NCBI GenBank assembly: GCA_033851955.1
Contig: JAWSVK010000009.1
Location: 310,001-374,000, forward strand
DNA length: 64,000 bases
Reading direction: 5' to 3'
Origin: Profundibacter sp033851955
Lineage (GTDB): Bacteria > Pseudomonadota > Alphaproteobacteria > Rhodobacterales > Rhodobacteraceae
Within the stretch, counting starts at the first letter, position 1; every line of letters begins with the position of its first letter. Both the position numbers and the translations under genes were made by a program. The notes under the pieces were generated by a model, which saw only the letters and a list, made by a program, of their open reading frames with translations, made no database searches and had not been told where the DNA came from. Positions 35,039 through 43,898 of this stretch are shown piece after piece.

Positions 35039-36518
35039 CATTGTCATAATCGGAGCAGGGTCCGCTGGGCTGGAACTGGCCCGTATGGCCTCTATTTCTG
35101 GGCAAAAAGTAGTCCTGATCGAGCAGGGCGCTCCCAACGGGCGACATATTTTCCAGCGCATTCCGCTGATGGTCGGCAAAATTATCGGTAATCGGCGCTT
35201 CGTTGATGCTGCACAGTCGGTGCCGCAAATCGGGGCCGCAAATCGCCAACTTCCGGTCCTGACAGGGCGCGGTTTGGGTGGTTCATCGCGGGTCAATGGT
35301 AACGTGGCTTACGCGGGCGCGACTGCACGCTATGCCCATGTGTTCGACCCGCTCGGGTTGGATTTTACCGACATTCTAAGCACCATGAACACGGACACCT
35401 TCGCCCCGCGCCCACTCAGCTGGAACGATGCCCTTAGCGGTAAATTCTTAAACGCTGCCCAATCGCTGGGCACCCCGCGCGTCGATGATCCAGACCAGCA
35501 CCTGAGCGGCGGTTCGGTCTTGCACGTGAATACCAAACATGGGCTGCGTAACAACCATCTGGAACATTACCGCGCCAGTGCCACGAACGTCGAAATCATC
35601 CGCGCCGAGGCTTTGTCTATCACATTCGACGGCAAGCGTGCCACAGGCGTGACCTATCAATACGACGGCACGACCCAGCATATTTCGGCGGGCGAAGTTA
35701 TCCTCTGTGCAGGAGCCATCGGCTCGCCTCTGGCGCTGATGCGCAGCGGTGTCGGTGACGCGGATATGCTGGCCACTGCGGGCATGTCCGCCATCCACAA
35801 CCGGCCTCAAGTTGGCAAGCACCTAAAAGATCACGCAAATCTGCGGCTGCCATTTTCCTGCGACGGACATGACACATTAAACCAAAAAACCCGTGGTTTC
35901 AGGGCCGTTTGGGAAGGCCTCAAATTCATCACCGGACGCAAGGACACGATCCTGCGCGGCCCCGGTGCTTCGGCTGGTGTGAACATCGCAACGGCGGGCG
36001 ACATCGTCCAAGACAGCTACCGCATCCAATTGGTTCATTTCACCCAAGACCGCTCCAAAGTCTCGCAATCCGGCATCGTGTTTGAGAAACAGCAAAAGGC
36101 CTCGTTGGGGATATACGCCCTGTGGCCCCGGTCCGAAGGGTCTGTTCAGATCGGGACAGGCGGCGTGGAAATCGACACCGGATTTTTGTCCGATCCCGCT
36201 GACGTCAAAACCACGCTCAAAGGCATGGAACACGCCCGCGCCATCATCGCGGAAATGGGCTTTGAACCCGATCCACAAAACGACACGGACGAAGACATCA
36301 TTCGCGGCGGCGTCTATTCAGGCTACCACCTGATCGGCTCAAACCGCATGTCCGTGGACGCGGCGGATGGCGTCGTTGGACCAGACTTTGCCGTGCATGG
36401 ATTGTCCGGCCTGTCGATTTGTGATGCCTCGGTTTTGCCAGACCACTTGTCATCACACAGCTACCTGCCGGTGATCGCAATGGCGCGCATGTTTGCCCAA
36501 ATTCGCGGGTGGTCTTGA
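35019..36518 (+). CDS. GMC family FAD oxidoreductase
   Basis: A 499-residue glucose-methanol-choline family flavoenzyme that oxidises an alcohol group. The FAD motif IIGAGSAGLELARM is near residue 9, GRGLGGSSRVNGN near 85, and the C-terminal active-site region is near LPDHLSSHSYLPVIAMARM. TTG at 35019 is preferred to TTG 35013 because the GAGGGGG site abuts the latter but sits six bases from the former. It overlaps the cytidylyltransferase gene by 20 bases and the Kdo transferase gene by one. An alcohol oxidase in a surface-sugar operon is unusual. Confidence 0.87.
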   Translation: MSNQTADIVIIGAGSAGLELARMASISGQKVVLIEQGAPNGRHIFQRIPLMVGKIIGNRRFVDAAQSVPQIGAANRQLPVLTGRGLGGSSRVNGNVAYAGATARYAHVFDPLGLDFTDILSTMNTDTFAPRPLSWNDALSGKFLNAAQSLGTPRVDDPDQHLSGGSVLHVNTKHGLRNNHLEHYRASATNVEIIRAEALSITFDGKRATGVTYQYDGTTQHISAGEVILCAGAIGSPLALMRSGVGDADMLATAGMSAIHNRPQVGKHLKDHANLRLPFSCDGHDTLNQKTRGFRAVWEGLKFITGRKDTILRGPGASAGVNIATAGDIVQDSYRIQLVHFTQDRSKVSQSGIVFEKQQKASLGIYALWPRSEGSVQIGTGGVEIDTGFLSDPADVKTTLKGMEHARAIIAEMGFEPDPQNDTDEDIIRGGVYSGYHLIGSNRMSVDAADGVVGPDFAVHGLSGLSICDASVLPDHLSSHSYLPVIAMARMFAQIRGWS

Positions 36519-37843
36519 TGGGGTATCCCAAACGTCTGATCGACCGTTTGGCGCTGCTGGCTTGGGATGTGCTTTGGCTGATCTGCCTGCCGCTGGTCCT
36601 GCTTTATCTCTGGCACCGTGGCCGCAAAGAACCGCTGTATCGCCAAAACCTGCGCGAACGCTTTGGCTTTGGCCCCACGGTGCCCGCAGGCGCGATCTGG
36701 GTGCATGCAGTATCGCTTGGCGAGATGCGCGCAGCACGCCCCCTGATTGACGCGCTTTTGTTGCGTGGTGAGCAGATATTGATCACCAACATCACCGCCG
36801 CAGGCCGCGCCGAAACTCACGCCCTGTTTGCGGATGCGATTGCAGCGGGGCATTTGCATGTCCGTTGGTGTCCAGCCGAATACATCTGGGCAACACGGCG
36901 GTTTTTCAAACGCAACCAGCCGAAGTTCGGCATGATTATGGAGATTGAACTCTGGCCCCGCCTGATCGCTTCAGCCAATTTCGCAGGCGTGCCGATGGTG
37001 CTGGCCCAAGCCCAATACCCTGACAAAAGTTTTTCCCGCGATCAACGGGGCCTGCGTTTGCGGGCGCAATTGGTCCACGGGTTCACTTTGATTTTGGCCA
37101 AATCTGAACACCACGCCGAAAGGTTTCACCACTTTGGCGCGACGAATGTGCAAGTCATGGGCGAGCTGCGTTTCGAGCAACCGATCCCGCCCGCACACCT
37201 TAAGGCCGCAGCAAAATTGCGCGCGGGCATCGACCCCAAGCGCCCGGTCTTTTGTCTCGCCAGCACCGGCCCTCTGGAAGACCCCATGCTGATCCCCGTG
37301 GTGGCCCGCCTGCGTGACGCGGCAAAATTGGCGGACAAGCCGTTGCCGTTTTTCGTCTATGTCCCGCGTCACCCAAAGAACTTTTCGGACACGTTTAAGC
37401 AGCTACAAGCCGCCGGATTAAAGATGCTGCAACGCTCAACCGATCTGAACGCGGACCTGCATTTGAACACCGACATGCCGAATGATCTGGACGGCTTGTT
37501 TGGGGACTCACTGGGTGAAATCAATTTCTATTTCGCGCTGGCGGATCATGTTTTCATCGGCGACAGCTTCAATGACGAAGGTTCGCACAACATTATAGAA
37601 CCGCTGAGCGTCGGCAAACCCGTCGTGGTCGGCCCCAGCATTTGGGGCATAGAATATCCGGCCATTGAGGCGTTAGATGCTGGTGTTTTGACAAAGGTTC
37701 AGACACCGGAGGAGCTGTTTGAATTCTGGAACATGCTGACCATCACCAATGAAAACCCAACGATCCGCGACTTCCTAGATCAGCATGGCGGGACCACGGC
37801 CAAAGCGGTGGAACATCTGCGAAACGCAGAGCTGTTGGGCTAA
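36518..37843 (+). CDS. waaA: 3-deoxy-D-manno-octulosonic acid transferase
   Basis: Transfers Kdo from CMP-Kdo to lipid A or an inner-core acceptor at the inner membrane. The 441-residue protein has an N-terminal membrane anchor (about residues 10-27) and the GT30 segment AIWVHAVSLGEMRAARPL with the catalytic glutamate. It also has MIMEIELWP and the C-terminal nucleotide-binding GDSFNDEGSHNIIEP. The ATG at 36518 shares a base with the preceding stop (TGATG), implying coupled translation. Co-occurrence with the NeuA-like gene suggests core-oligosaccharide modification. Confidence 0.9.
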   Translation: MGYPKRLIDRLALLAWDVLWLICLPLVLLYLWHRGRKEPLYRQNLRERFGFGPTVPAGAIWVHAVSLGEMRAARPLIDALLLRGEQILITNITAAGRAETHALFADAIAAGHLHVRWCPAEYIWATRRFFKRNQPKFGMIMEIELWPRLIASANFAGVPMVLAQAQYPDKSFSRDQRGLRLRAQLVHGFTLILAKSEHHAERFHHFGATNVQVMGELRFEQPIPPAHLKAAAKLRAGIDPKRPVFCLASTGPLEDPMLIPVVARLRDAAKLADKPLPFFVYVPRHPKNFSDTFKQLQAAGLKMLQRSTDLNADLHLNTDMPNDLDGLFGDSLGEINFYFALADHVFIGDSFNDEGSHNIIEPLSVGKPVVVGPSIWGIEYPAIEALDAGVLTKVQTPEELFEFWNMLTITNENPTIRDFLDQHGGTTAKAVEHLRNAELLG

Positions 37844-37919
37844 GGCCAAGACGATGTTGAATCAGATGACGGCTTTGTGTCCGTTGCAAACAGCATTGCG
37901 ATGAAATAGCCATCATTAG

Positions 37920-38294
37920 ATGGACATTAAAAAATACATCCCAGAAAACAAGTTTGATACTGCAGCGGTAGAACAGGCGAGCGCGATTGGCTTCCCTAGG
38001 CTTAATCCGATACTCCCAAATTTGCTTCTTTGGGTGCAGGACGCGAACTGGCCGGTTGCAGCCGACACAGCCTCGCTCCTATCAAATGCTGGCCCTGAAA
38101 TAGTTCCTCATATCAAAGACGTACTGAATTCAGAGGACGGAATGTGGAAGTATTGGGTGATAGAGCTTGTGGTGAAAAATCTCGTATCCGATGTTCGTAA
38201 CGAACTTAGAATTGATCTGGTTCGGCTAGCAACTGCCCCAGCACCAGACGATGTATGTTGCGACGTCGATAAGGCAGCTAAAGATCTTCTTTAG
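37920..38294 (+). CDS. DUF5071 family protein
   Basis: A 124-residue protein matching the DUF5071 pattern: IPENKFDTAAVEQ at the start, then LPNLLLWVQDANWPVA and a helical repeat-like body with GPEIVPHIKDVL and WKYWVIELVV. The family looks like short alpha-helical repeats. Its function is not known; related small families often act as immunity or scaffold proteins, but there is no toxin gene here. Base composition is AT-richer than its neighbours, which may indicate recent acquisition. Confidence 0.75.
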   Translation: MDIKKYIPENKFDTAAVEQASAIGFPRLNPILPNLLLWVQDANWPVAADTASLLSNAGPEIVPHIKDVLNSEDGMWKYWVIELVVKNLVSDVRNELRIDLVRLATAPAPDDVCCDVDKAAKDLL

Positions 38295-38403
38295 CAATAT
38301 GAGATCCAAAGCATAATCGAAATCTGACGTTTCCAACGGCAGATTTGTCCACAAAGCGCATCACTGCGTTGATTGTTTCTTTCAGTATTGCCTGCGGTAT
38401 CGC

Positions 38404-39504
38404 TCAGCCAATCCGCCCACCACCATCGCCAATCTGCCCACGATGTAACAACACATGATCCAGCAAAACGCAGGCCATCATTGCCTCACCAACTGGAACC
38501 GCACGGATGCCGACGCAGGGATCGTGGCGGCCTTTGGTGATGATCTCGACCTCTTCGCCTGATTTGGTGATGGTCTTGCGCGGGGTCAGGATGGAGGATG
38601 TTGGCTTGACTGAAAACCGCACAACCACATCTTGGCCCGTCGATATCCCACCTAGGATTCCGCCCGCATGGTTTGACGAATAGATCGGCCCATCCGGCCC
38701 CATGCGGATTTCGTCAGCATTCGCTTCGCCGGTTAAAAACGCGGCATTCATACCTTCGCCGATTTCGACACCTTTGACGGCATTGATCGACATCATCGCG
38801 GCGGCCAGATCGGTGTCCAGCTTGCCATAAACCGGCGCGCCCACACCCGCCGGAAGGCCGCGTGCGACCACTTCGACCACGGCCCCAACCGAGGAGCCGG
38901 ATTTGCGCAACCCATCCAAATAGTCAGCCCAAGTTTGGGCAGCACCCGCGTCAGGTGTCCAAAACGGATTGTTGGAAATCTCATCCCAATCGAACGCCGT
39001 ACGGTCAATCGAATGTTCGCCCATTTGTACCATATAGCCGGTGATTTGTACGTTTGGTACCAAACTGTTCAGCGCCGCCCGCGCCAATCCACCCGCCGCA
39101 ACCCGCGACGCGGTTTCGCGGGCCGAAGACCGCCCACCACCGCGATAATCGCGGATGCCGTATTTTTGCCAATAGGTGATATCGGCGTGACCGGGGCGAA
39201 ATTTTTCGGCGATGTCGCCGTAATCTTTGGAGCGCTGATCGGTGTTTTCGATCATCAGCTGAACCGGCGTTCCGGTGGTCTTGCCCTCAAACACACCGGA
39301 CAGTATTCGCACCTTATCCGCTTCTTGGCGTTGGGTCGTATATTTGTTCTGACCGGGTTTGCGCATATCCAGCCAGTGCTGCAACATGTCCGCATCAACG
39401 GGCACATTGGCCGGACAGCCGTCAACGGTTGCACCAATCGCAGGCCCGTGGCTCTCGCCCCAAGTGGTGACGCGGAAAAGATGGCCAAAACTGTTGATCG
39501 ACAT
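38404..39504 (-). CDS. aroC: Chorismate synthase
   Basis: Makes chorismate from EPSP, the last step of the shikimate pathway, using reduced FMN as catalyst. The 366-residue protein is complete. It has the N-terminal signature SFGHLFRVTTWGESHG, the second signature GGGRSSARETASRVAAGG, and the third, DPCVGIRAVPVGEAM. The ATG at 39504 has AAGGAG eight bases upstream; the open frame also includes a TTG at 39510 that is not needed. Monocistronic, divergent from the TPP riboswitch. Confidence 0.97.
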   Translation of the reverse strand: MSINSFGHLFRVTTWGESHGPAIGATVDGCPANVPVDADMLQHWLDMRKPGQNKYTTQRQEADKVRILSGVFEGKTTGTPVQLMIENTDQRSKDYGDIAEKFRPGHADITYWQKYGIRDYRGGGRSSARETASRVAAGGLARAALNSLVPNVQITGYMVQMGEHSIDRTAFDWDEISNNPFWTPDAGAAQTWADYLDGLRKSGSSVGAVVEVVARGLPAGVGAPVYGKLDTDLAAAMMSINAVKGVEIGEGMNAAFLTGEANADEIRMGPDGPIYSSNHAGGILGGISTGQDVVVRFSVKPTSSILTPRKTITKSGEEVEIITKGRHDPCVGIRAVPVGEAMMACVLLDHVLLHRGQIGDGGGRIG

Positions 39505-39596
39505 GGGCAATGCTCCTTTGTCCTATGCGTTTAGCCCCGCCAGCGCGGCGGCTCAAGGCATTTTGGCTTGTCACGCGCGATTGCTGCGCATAGAGG

Positions 39597-39690
39597 TAGC
39601 AATACCTCGGGGGGCCAGTTTGGCTGAGATGCAATGATGCGGACCCGTAGAACCTGAACCGGTTAACACCGGCGGAGGGAAGGTTTTGGA
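39597..39690 (+). promoter_or_regulatory. TPP riboswitch (THI element)
   Basis: A textbook thiamine pyrophosphate aptamer. The CTGAGATG core of the pyrimidine-sensing arm is at 39624. The ACCCGTAGAACCTGAACCGG segment follows near 39653, and the ACACCGGCGGAGGGAAGG closing side near 39667-39683. It sits 45-130 bases before thiB. No terminator hairpin with a T-run lies between aptamer and gene, so control at the ribosome site of thiB (GGAGG) seems likely. Confidence 0.95.
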
Positions 39691-39733
39691 TCATGTCCAC
39701 CTTTGCCCTTTCGCCGCAAATGGAGGATGAACC

Positions 39734-40720
39734 ATGAAATATCCACTACTTGCTGCGGGACTTTGTGTAATTGCCAGCAGTGCAATTGCCGAAACTCCCG
39801 TCCTTACAGTCTACACCTATGACAGCTTTGTCTCTGATTGGGGCCCAGGCCCGGCGATCGAAGCGGCGTTTGAGGAAACTTGCGGCTGTGATTTGAAATT
39901 CGTCGGCGCTGGCGATGGGGCGGCGTTATTGGCGCGGGTGCGTCTGGAAGGCGAGCATATCAAGGCCGATGTGGTCTTGGGTTTGGACACCAATCTGACC
40001 CAGGCAGCGCGTGAAACAGAACTGTTTGCGCCCCATGGTGTATCAGCCGAATTGAACTTGCCAATGGCATGGGGGGACGATCTGTTCTTGCCATATGACT
40101 GGGGTTATTTCGCGTTTGTTTATAAGCGTGATGGGCTGACGGATGTGCCAAGCAACTTTAAGGAGCTGGCGGCGTCCGATCTAAAGATCGTCATCCAAGA
40201 TCCGCGCTCCTCGACCCCCGGTTTGGGTCTGCTGATGTGGGTCAAAGCGGCCTATGGCGACGAGGCTCCAGCAATCTGGAACGATCTGTCTGACAACATC
40301 GTTACGGTCACCAAGGGCTGGTCCGAATCTTACGGCATGTTCTTGGAGGGTGAGGCCGATATGGCGCTGTCCTACACGACGTCGCCCGCCTATCACTTGA
40401 TTGCCGAAGAGGACGCGGGCAAGGTTGCGGCACCTTTCTCTGAGGGGCATTATTTGCAAGTCGAAGTGGCAGGTAAAATTGCGAGCACAGATCAGCCGGA
40501 ATTGGCGGATGCATTCCTGAATTTTATGGTGTCGGAGAAATTCCAGACCATCATCCCGACCACCAACTGGATGTACCCAGCTGTAACACCAGCAGGCGGT
40601 TTGCCCGAGGGGTTTGAAACGTTGGTAACACCTGAGAAATCCTTGATGGTGGAGAGCGACAAGGCGATCGCGGTACGCGAAGAGGCATTGGCTGAATGGC
40701 TGAGCGCGCTTTCAAAATAA
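39734..40720 (+). CDS. thiB: Thiamine ABC transporter, periplasmic binding protein
   Basis: Periplasmic binding protein for thiamine and its phosphates. The 328-residue precursor has a Sec signal ending SSAIAE near residue 20. The mature start PVLTVYTYDSFVSDWGPG is typical of TbpA/ThiB, and VVLGLDTNLTQAA is conserved. GGAGG precedes the ATG. It is the first gene after the TPP riboswitch and overlaps thiP by 25 bases. Confidence 0.95.
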   Translation: MKYPLLAAGLCVIASSAIAETPVLTVYTYDSFVSDWGPGPAIEAAFEETCGCDLKFVGAGDGAALLARVRLEGEHIKADVVLGLDTNLTQAARETELFAPHGVSAELNLPMAWGDDLFLPYDWGYFAFVYKRDGLTDVPSNFKELAASDLKIVIQDPRSSTPGLGLLMWVKAAYGDEAPAIWNDLSDNIVTVTKGWSESYGMFLEGEADMALSYTTSPAYHLIAEEDAGKVAAPFSEGHYLQVEVAGKIASTDQPELADAFLNFMVSEKFQTIIPTTNWMYPAVTPAGGLPEGFETLVTPEKSLMVESDKAIAVREEALAEWLSALSK

Positions 40721-42255
40721 CACCTATTATTGCGGCGGGGGCAGGGGCAACCCTGCTCTTGCTTGCAATGATAATTGGACCCCTTGGGGCGCTGTTATGG
40801 CGCGCCGAGGGGGCTGCTGCACTGGCCGATTCCGACTGGTCAGCGGTGCGGTTTACGTTGTTACAAGCAACGCTATCGGCGGCAATCAGCGTGGCCTTGG
40901 CAGTGCCTGTTGCGCGGGCTTTGGCACGTAGACAATTCTTTGGACGCGCGGTTTTGATCACCCTATTGGGTGCGCCGTTTATCCTGCCTGTGATGGTGGC
41001 TGTGATGGGGTTGCTTGCCGTGTTTGGTCGTGGTGGCATCCTTAGTGCGTTGCTGGGCTGGGTCAGTTTACCACCCATCCACATATACGGGCTGCATGGC
41101 GTGGTTTTGGCGCATGTGTTTTTCAACCTTCCATTGGCCACACGATTGATTTTGCAAGGCTGGCTGATGATCCCCTCCGAGCGGTTTCGCTTGGCCGCTT
41201 CACTCGATATCACGGGCCGCGATTTCGGCCGCATTCTGGAACGCCCGATGTTGCGCGACGTGTTGCCGGGGGCGTTCATGGTGGTGTTTATGATCTGCCT
41301 GACCAGCTTTGCGGTGGCCTTGGCATTGGGCGGTGGGCCAAAGGCCACGACAGTGGAATTGGCGATTTATCAGGCGTTTCGCTTTGATTTTGATCTGGGC
41401 CGCGCCGCATTGTTGGCGATGGTGCAATTTGGCATGGGCGCAGTGGCCGCCATAGTGATGCTGTGGGTTGCGGTGCCGACAATGATGGGGGCTGGATTGG
41501 GCCGCACGGTCGAGCGATTGGATGCGCCCGCGCCGTGGTGGGATGGCGCCTTGCTGAGCGTCATGACGTTGTTCTTGGTCACGCCATTGGTGATGATCCT
41601 TATTGATGGGCTGCCCAATTTGCTTTCCCTTCCTAAGAGCGTTTATCTGGCAGCGGGACGTTCATTGGGGGTGGCATTGTTGTCGATGTTGATCGCCATA
41701 TCCTTGGCGTTGACCATCGCGTTGATGGTGGTCCGGCTAAAGCGCGGGGCCGTGGTGGTGGAGAGCATTGGCTATCTGGTGCTTGCGGCTTCGCCATTGG
41801 TGATCGGGGCTGGGTTGTTCATTGTTTTGTTCCCAGTGGTTGATCCGGTGGCTTTGGCCCTGCCGATCACCGCCTTGGTGAATGCGATGATGAGCTTGCC
41901 ATTCGCGCTGCGCACTTTGGTACCCGCAGTGCGCGATATTGAGGTGTCTTACGGTCCGCTGGCGGACAGCTTGCAAATGACGGGCTGGGTGCGGTTGCGG
42001 TTGGTGCTGTGGCCACGTTTGCGGCGCCCGCTTGGATTTTCGACGGGCTTGGCGGCGGCGTTGTCGATGGGAGATTTGGGCGTGATTGCGTTGTTTTCCG
42101 ATCCGGACAGCGCAACATTGCCGTTGCAGATGTTTCGCTTGATGTCAGCCTACCGCATGGATGCGGCGGCGGGGGCGGCGGTTTTGCTGCTGGGGCTTTC
42201 ATTGCTATTGTTCTGGATTTTTGATCGAGGAGGACGCGCTGATGTTGACGCTTGA
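40696..42255 (+). CDS. thiP: Thiamine ABC transporter, permease
   Basis: Fused double permease of 519 residues with about twelve membrane segments. Two ABC permease domains each carry an EAA-like loop: the first near GRDFGRILERPMLRDVLPG, the second near LADSLQMTGWVRLRLVLWP. It overlaps thiB at the 5' end and thiQ at the 3' end, so expression depends on the upstream riboswitch and translational coupling. Confidence 0.94.
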   Translation: MAERAFKITPIIAAGAGATLLLLAMIIGPLGALLWRAEGAAALADSDWSAVRFTLLQATLSAAISVALAVPVARALARRQFFGRAVLITLLGAPFILPVMVAVMGLLAVFGRGGILSALLGWVSLPPIHIYGLHGVVLAHVFFNLPLATRLILQGWLMIPSERFRLAASLDITGRDFGRILERPMLRDVLPGAFMVVFMICLTSFAVALALGGGPKATTVELAIYQAFRFDFDLGRAALLAMVQFGMGAVAAIVMLWVAVPTMMGAGLGRTVERLDAPAPWWDGALLSVMTLFLVTPLVMILIDGLPNLLSLPKSVYLAAGRSLGVALLSMLIAISLALTIALMVVRLKRGAVVVESIGYLVLAASPLVIGAGLFIVLFPVVDPVALALPITALVNAMMSLPFALRTLVPAVRDIEVSYGPLADSLQMTGWVRLRLVLWPRLRRPLGFSTGLAAALSMGDLGVIALFSDPDSATLPLQMFRLMSAYRMDAAAGAAVLLLGLSLLLFWIFDRGGRADVDA

Positions 42256-42934
42256 GGGGGTGGAATACACCCGAGATGAATTTTCGCTGCAAGCCGATTT
42301 TGCGATTGAGACCGGCGCGCGGGTGGCGGTGATTGGGCCGTCTGGTGGCGGCAAGTCAACGCTGCTAAATCTGGTGGCGGGGTTTTTGACGCCCGCAAAG
42401 GGCCGCGTTTTATGGGATGGTATCGATATGGCTGCCGCGCCCCCGGGGGCGCGGCCAATCAGCATCCTGTTTCAAGACAACAACCTGTTCCCACATCTGA
42501 CAGTGGCGCAGAATGTTGGGCTGGGGCTGCGGCCGGATTTGCGGCTGACGCAGGCGCAAAAAGCGCAGGTTGAGGCTGTATTGACACGGGTTGATCTGGC
42601 GGGCTACGGCGGGCGCAAACCGGCGGCGTTGTCCGGTGGGCAGATGAGCCGTGTGGCGCTGGCGCGGATGCTGTTGCGGGCCAAGCCGCTGTTGTTGCTG
42701 GACGAGCCATTCGCGGCCTTGGGGCCAGCGCTGCGGGACGAGATGTTGGATTTGGTCGCGGATTTGGTGGCGGAAACCGGCGCGACGTTATTGATGATCA
42801 GTCACAACCCCGAGGACGCGAAACGGATCGCGCAATCGGTGGTTTTGGTTGGCGATGGGCAGGCCCATGCACCTGTCGAAACCGGTGAGATATTTGCAAA
42901 TCCACCAGAGGCGTTGCGGGATTACTTGGGCTGA
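42242..42934 (+). CDS. thiQ: Thiamine ABC transporter, ATPase
   Basis: Cytoplasmic ATPase of 230 residues that powers ThiBPQ import. Walker A is GPSGGGKS near residue 33, Q-loop LFQDNNLFPHL near 75, signature LSGGQMSRVALAR near 132, Walker B LLLLDEPFAALGP near 153, and the H-loop histidine in ISHNPED. The ATG at 42242 has GAGGAGG upstream and overlaps the thiP end; the frame open from 42161 is not conserved. A terminator follows at 43013-43042. Confidence 0.95.
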   Translation: MLTLEGVEYTRDEFSLQADFAIETGARVAVIGPSGGGKSTLLNLVAGFLTPAKGRVLWDGIDMAAAPPGARPISILFQDNNLFPHLTVAQNVGLGLRPDLRLTQAQKAQVEAVLTRVDLAGYGGRKPAALSGGQMSRVALARMLLRAKPLLLLDEPFAALGPALRDEMLDLVADLVAETGATLLMISHNPEDAKRIAQSVVLVGDGQAHAPVETGEIFANPPEALRDYLG

Positions 42935-43012
42935 AAGAATGGAGACCCTGCGGGTCGCTCTATTTTTAGGGAGCCTGCGGCGCAGGTATTTTTGGCAAGA
43001 AGAAGACAAAGA

Positions 43013-43042
43013 AAAAGCCCCGCTGTGCTGAGCGGGGCTTTT
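43013..43042. terminator. Bidirectional Rho-independent terminator (thiQ / petC)
   Basis: A perfect 12-bp stem (AAAAGCCCCGCT and its complement) with a 6-base loop and A/T-rich flanks on both sides. It lies between the convergent thiBPQ and petABC operons and can serve both. Confidence 0.95.
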
Positions 43043-43065
43043 GTAATTTTGGTATGCCGAAAGAC

Positions 43066-43884
43066 TTAGCTGTTTTCAGTTTCGTCTTTGGCACGTTGTT
43101 TCACAGGTGCCCAGATTTTCTTGGTCGTGGCATAAAGCAGGACCGAAAGTAGGGTCAACATAAGCACCCCGATGAAGCCTGCACGTTTGCGGGCCATCAT
43201 TTTGGGCTCAGCGGCCCACATCAGGAAGGCGGCTGTGTCTTCGGCTTCTTGGCGCAAATCATTGCTGTGACCATCCGCGTAATCCACATCCTCGCCATAA
43301 AGCGGTGGTGGCATTGCGATCCAGCCGCCCGGGAAGGCTGTGTTTTCATAGAAGGTTGTGCCAGCTTCTTCTTTTTCTTCACCGGTGTAGCCGTTGAGGA
43401 TTGAAAGAATATACTCTGGACCACCCATGCCGTTCACCAATTGGCTCAGACCAAGGCCGTAGGGGCCGTGGTAGCCAGCGCGTGACTTGGCCATCAAGGA
43501 CAGGTCAGGTGCTTTTGGGTCATTGGATTTTGGGAAGTGATCCGTTGGAACCGCTTCGCGTGTGTCGCCAAGTTCGGCGCCATCGCTGGTGTCGGCGGCT
43601 TCAAATTGAGTGGCGTATTCGCGCACGGCGTCGGCGGACATAGCTGGCCCGCCTGCGTCACCCAAAGAGCGGATCGGCACGTATTGCAAGCCATGGCAAG
43701 AAGCGCAGACTTCGGTGTAAACCTGAAGGCCGCGCTGCAGCTGAGCTTCGTCATAAGTGCCAAACGGGCTCTCAAAGGAGAAATCCGTATCTTGAATGTG
43801 GCTTTCACCGCCACTGGATACAGCACTGGTCACCGACAAAGTCAGGGCGGTCAGGGCTGTGAGTGTGAGTTTTTTGATCGACAT
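43066..43884 (-). CDS. petC: Cytochrome c1 of the cytochrome bc1 complex
   Basis: The haem-c subunit that passes electrons from the Rieske protein to soluble or membrane cytochrome c. The 272-residue precursor has a Sec signal (about 1-23), the haem motif Cys60-A-S-Cys63-His64, the axial methionine region AMPPPLYG, and a C-terminal membrane anchor (about 242-260). The ATG at 43884 is preceded by AAAGGA; an upstream GTG at 43902 is less likely. It is the last gene of petABC. Confidence 0.96.
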   Translation of the reverse strand: MSIKKLTLTALTALTLSVTSAVSSGGESHIQDTDFSFESPFGTYDEAQLQRGLQVYTEVCASCHGLQYVPIRSLGDAGGPAMSADAVREYATQFEAADTSDGAELGDTREAVPTDHFPKSNDPKAPDLSLMAKSRAGYHGPYGLGLSQLVNGMGGPEYILSILNGYTGEEKEEAGTTFYENTAFPGGWIAMPPPLYGEDVDYADGHSNDLRQEAEDTAAFLMWAAEPKMMARKRAGFIGVLMLTLLSVLLYATTKKIWAPVKQRAKDETENS

Positions 43885-43898
43885 TTTTTGATCCTTTC

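Noticed and set aside
37920..38294. DUF5071 protein as an immunity gene of a contact-dependent toxin
   Set aside because: No toxin, secretion or repeat gene is adjacent, so there is no positive evidence for this role.
40551..41348. Minus-strand open frame of 265 codons across thiB/thiP
   Set aside because: It is antisense to a well-supported permease and has only arginine/proline/serine-rich composition typical of shadows.
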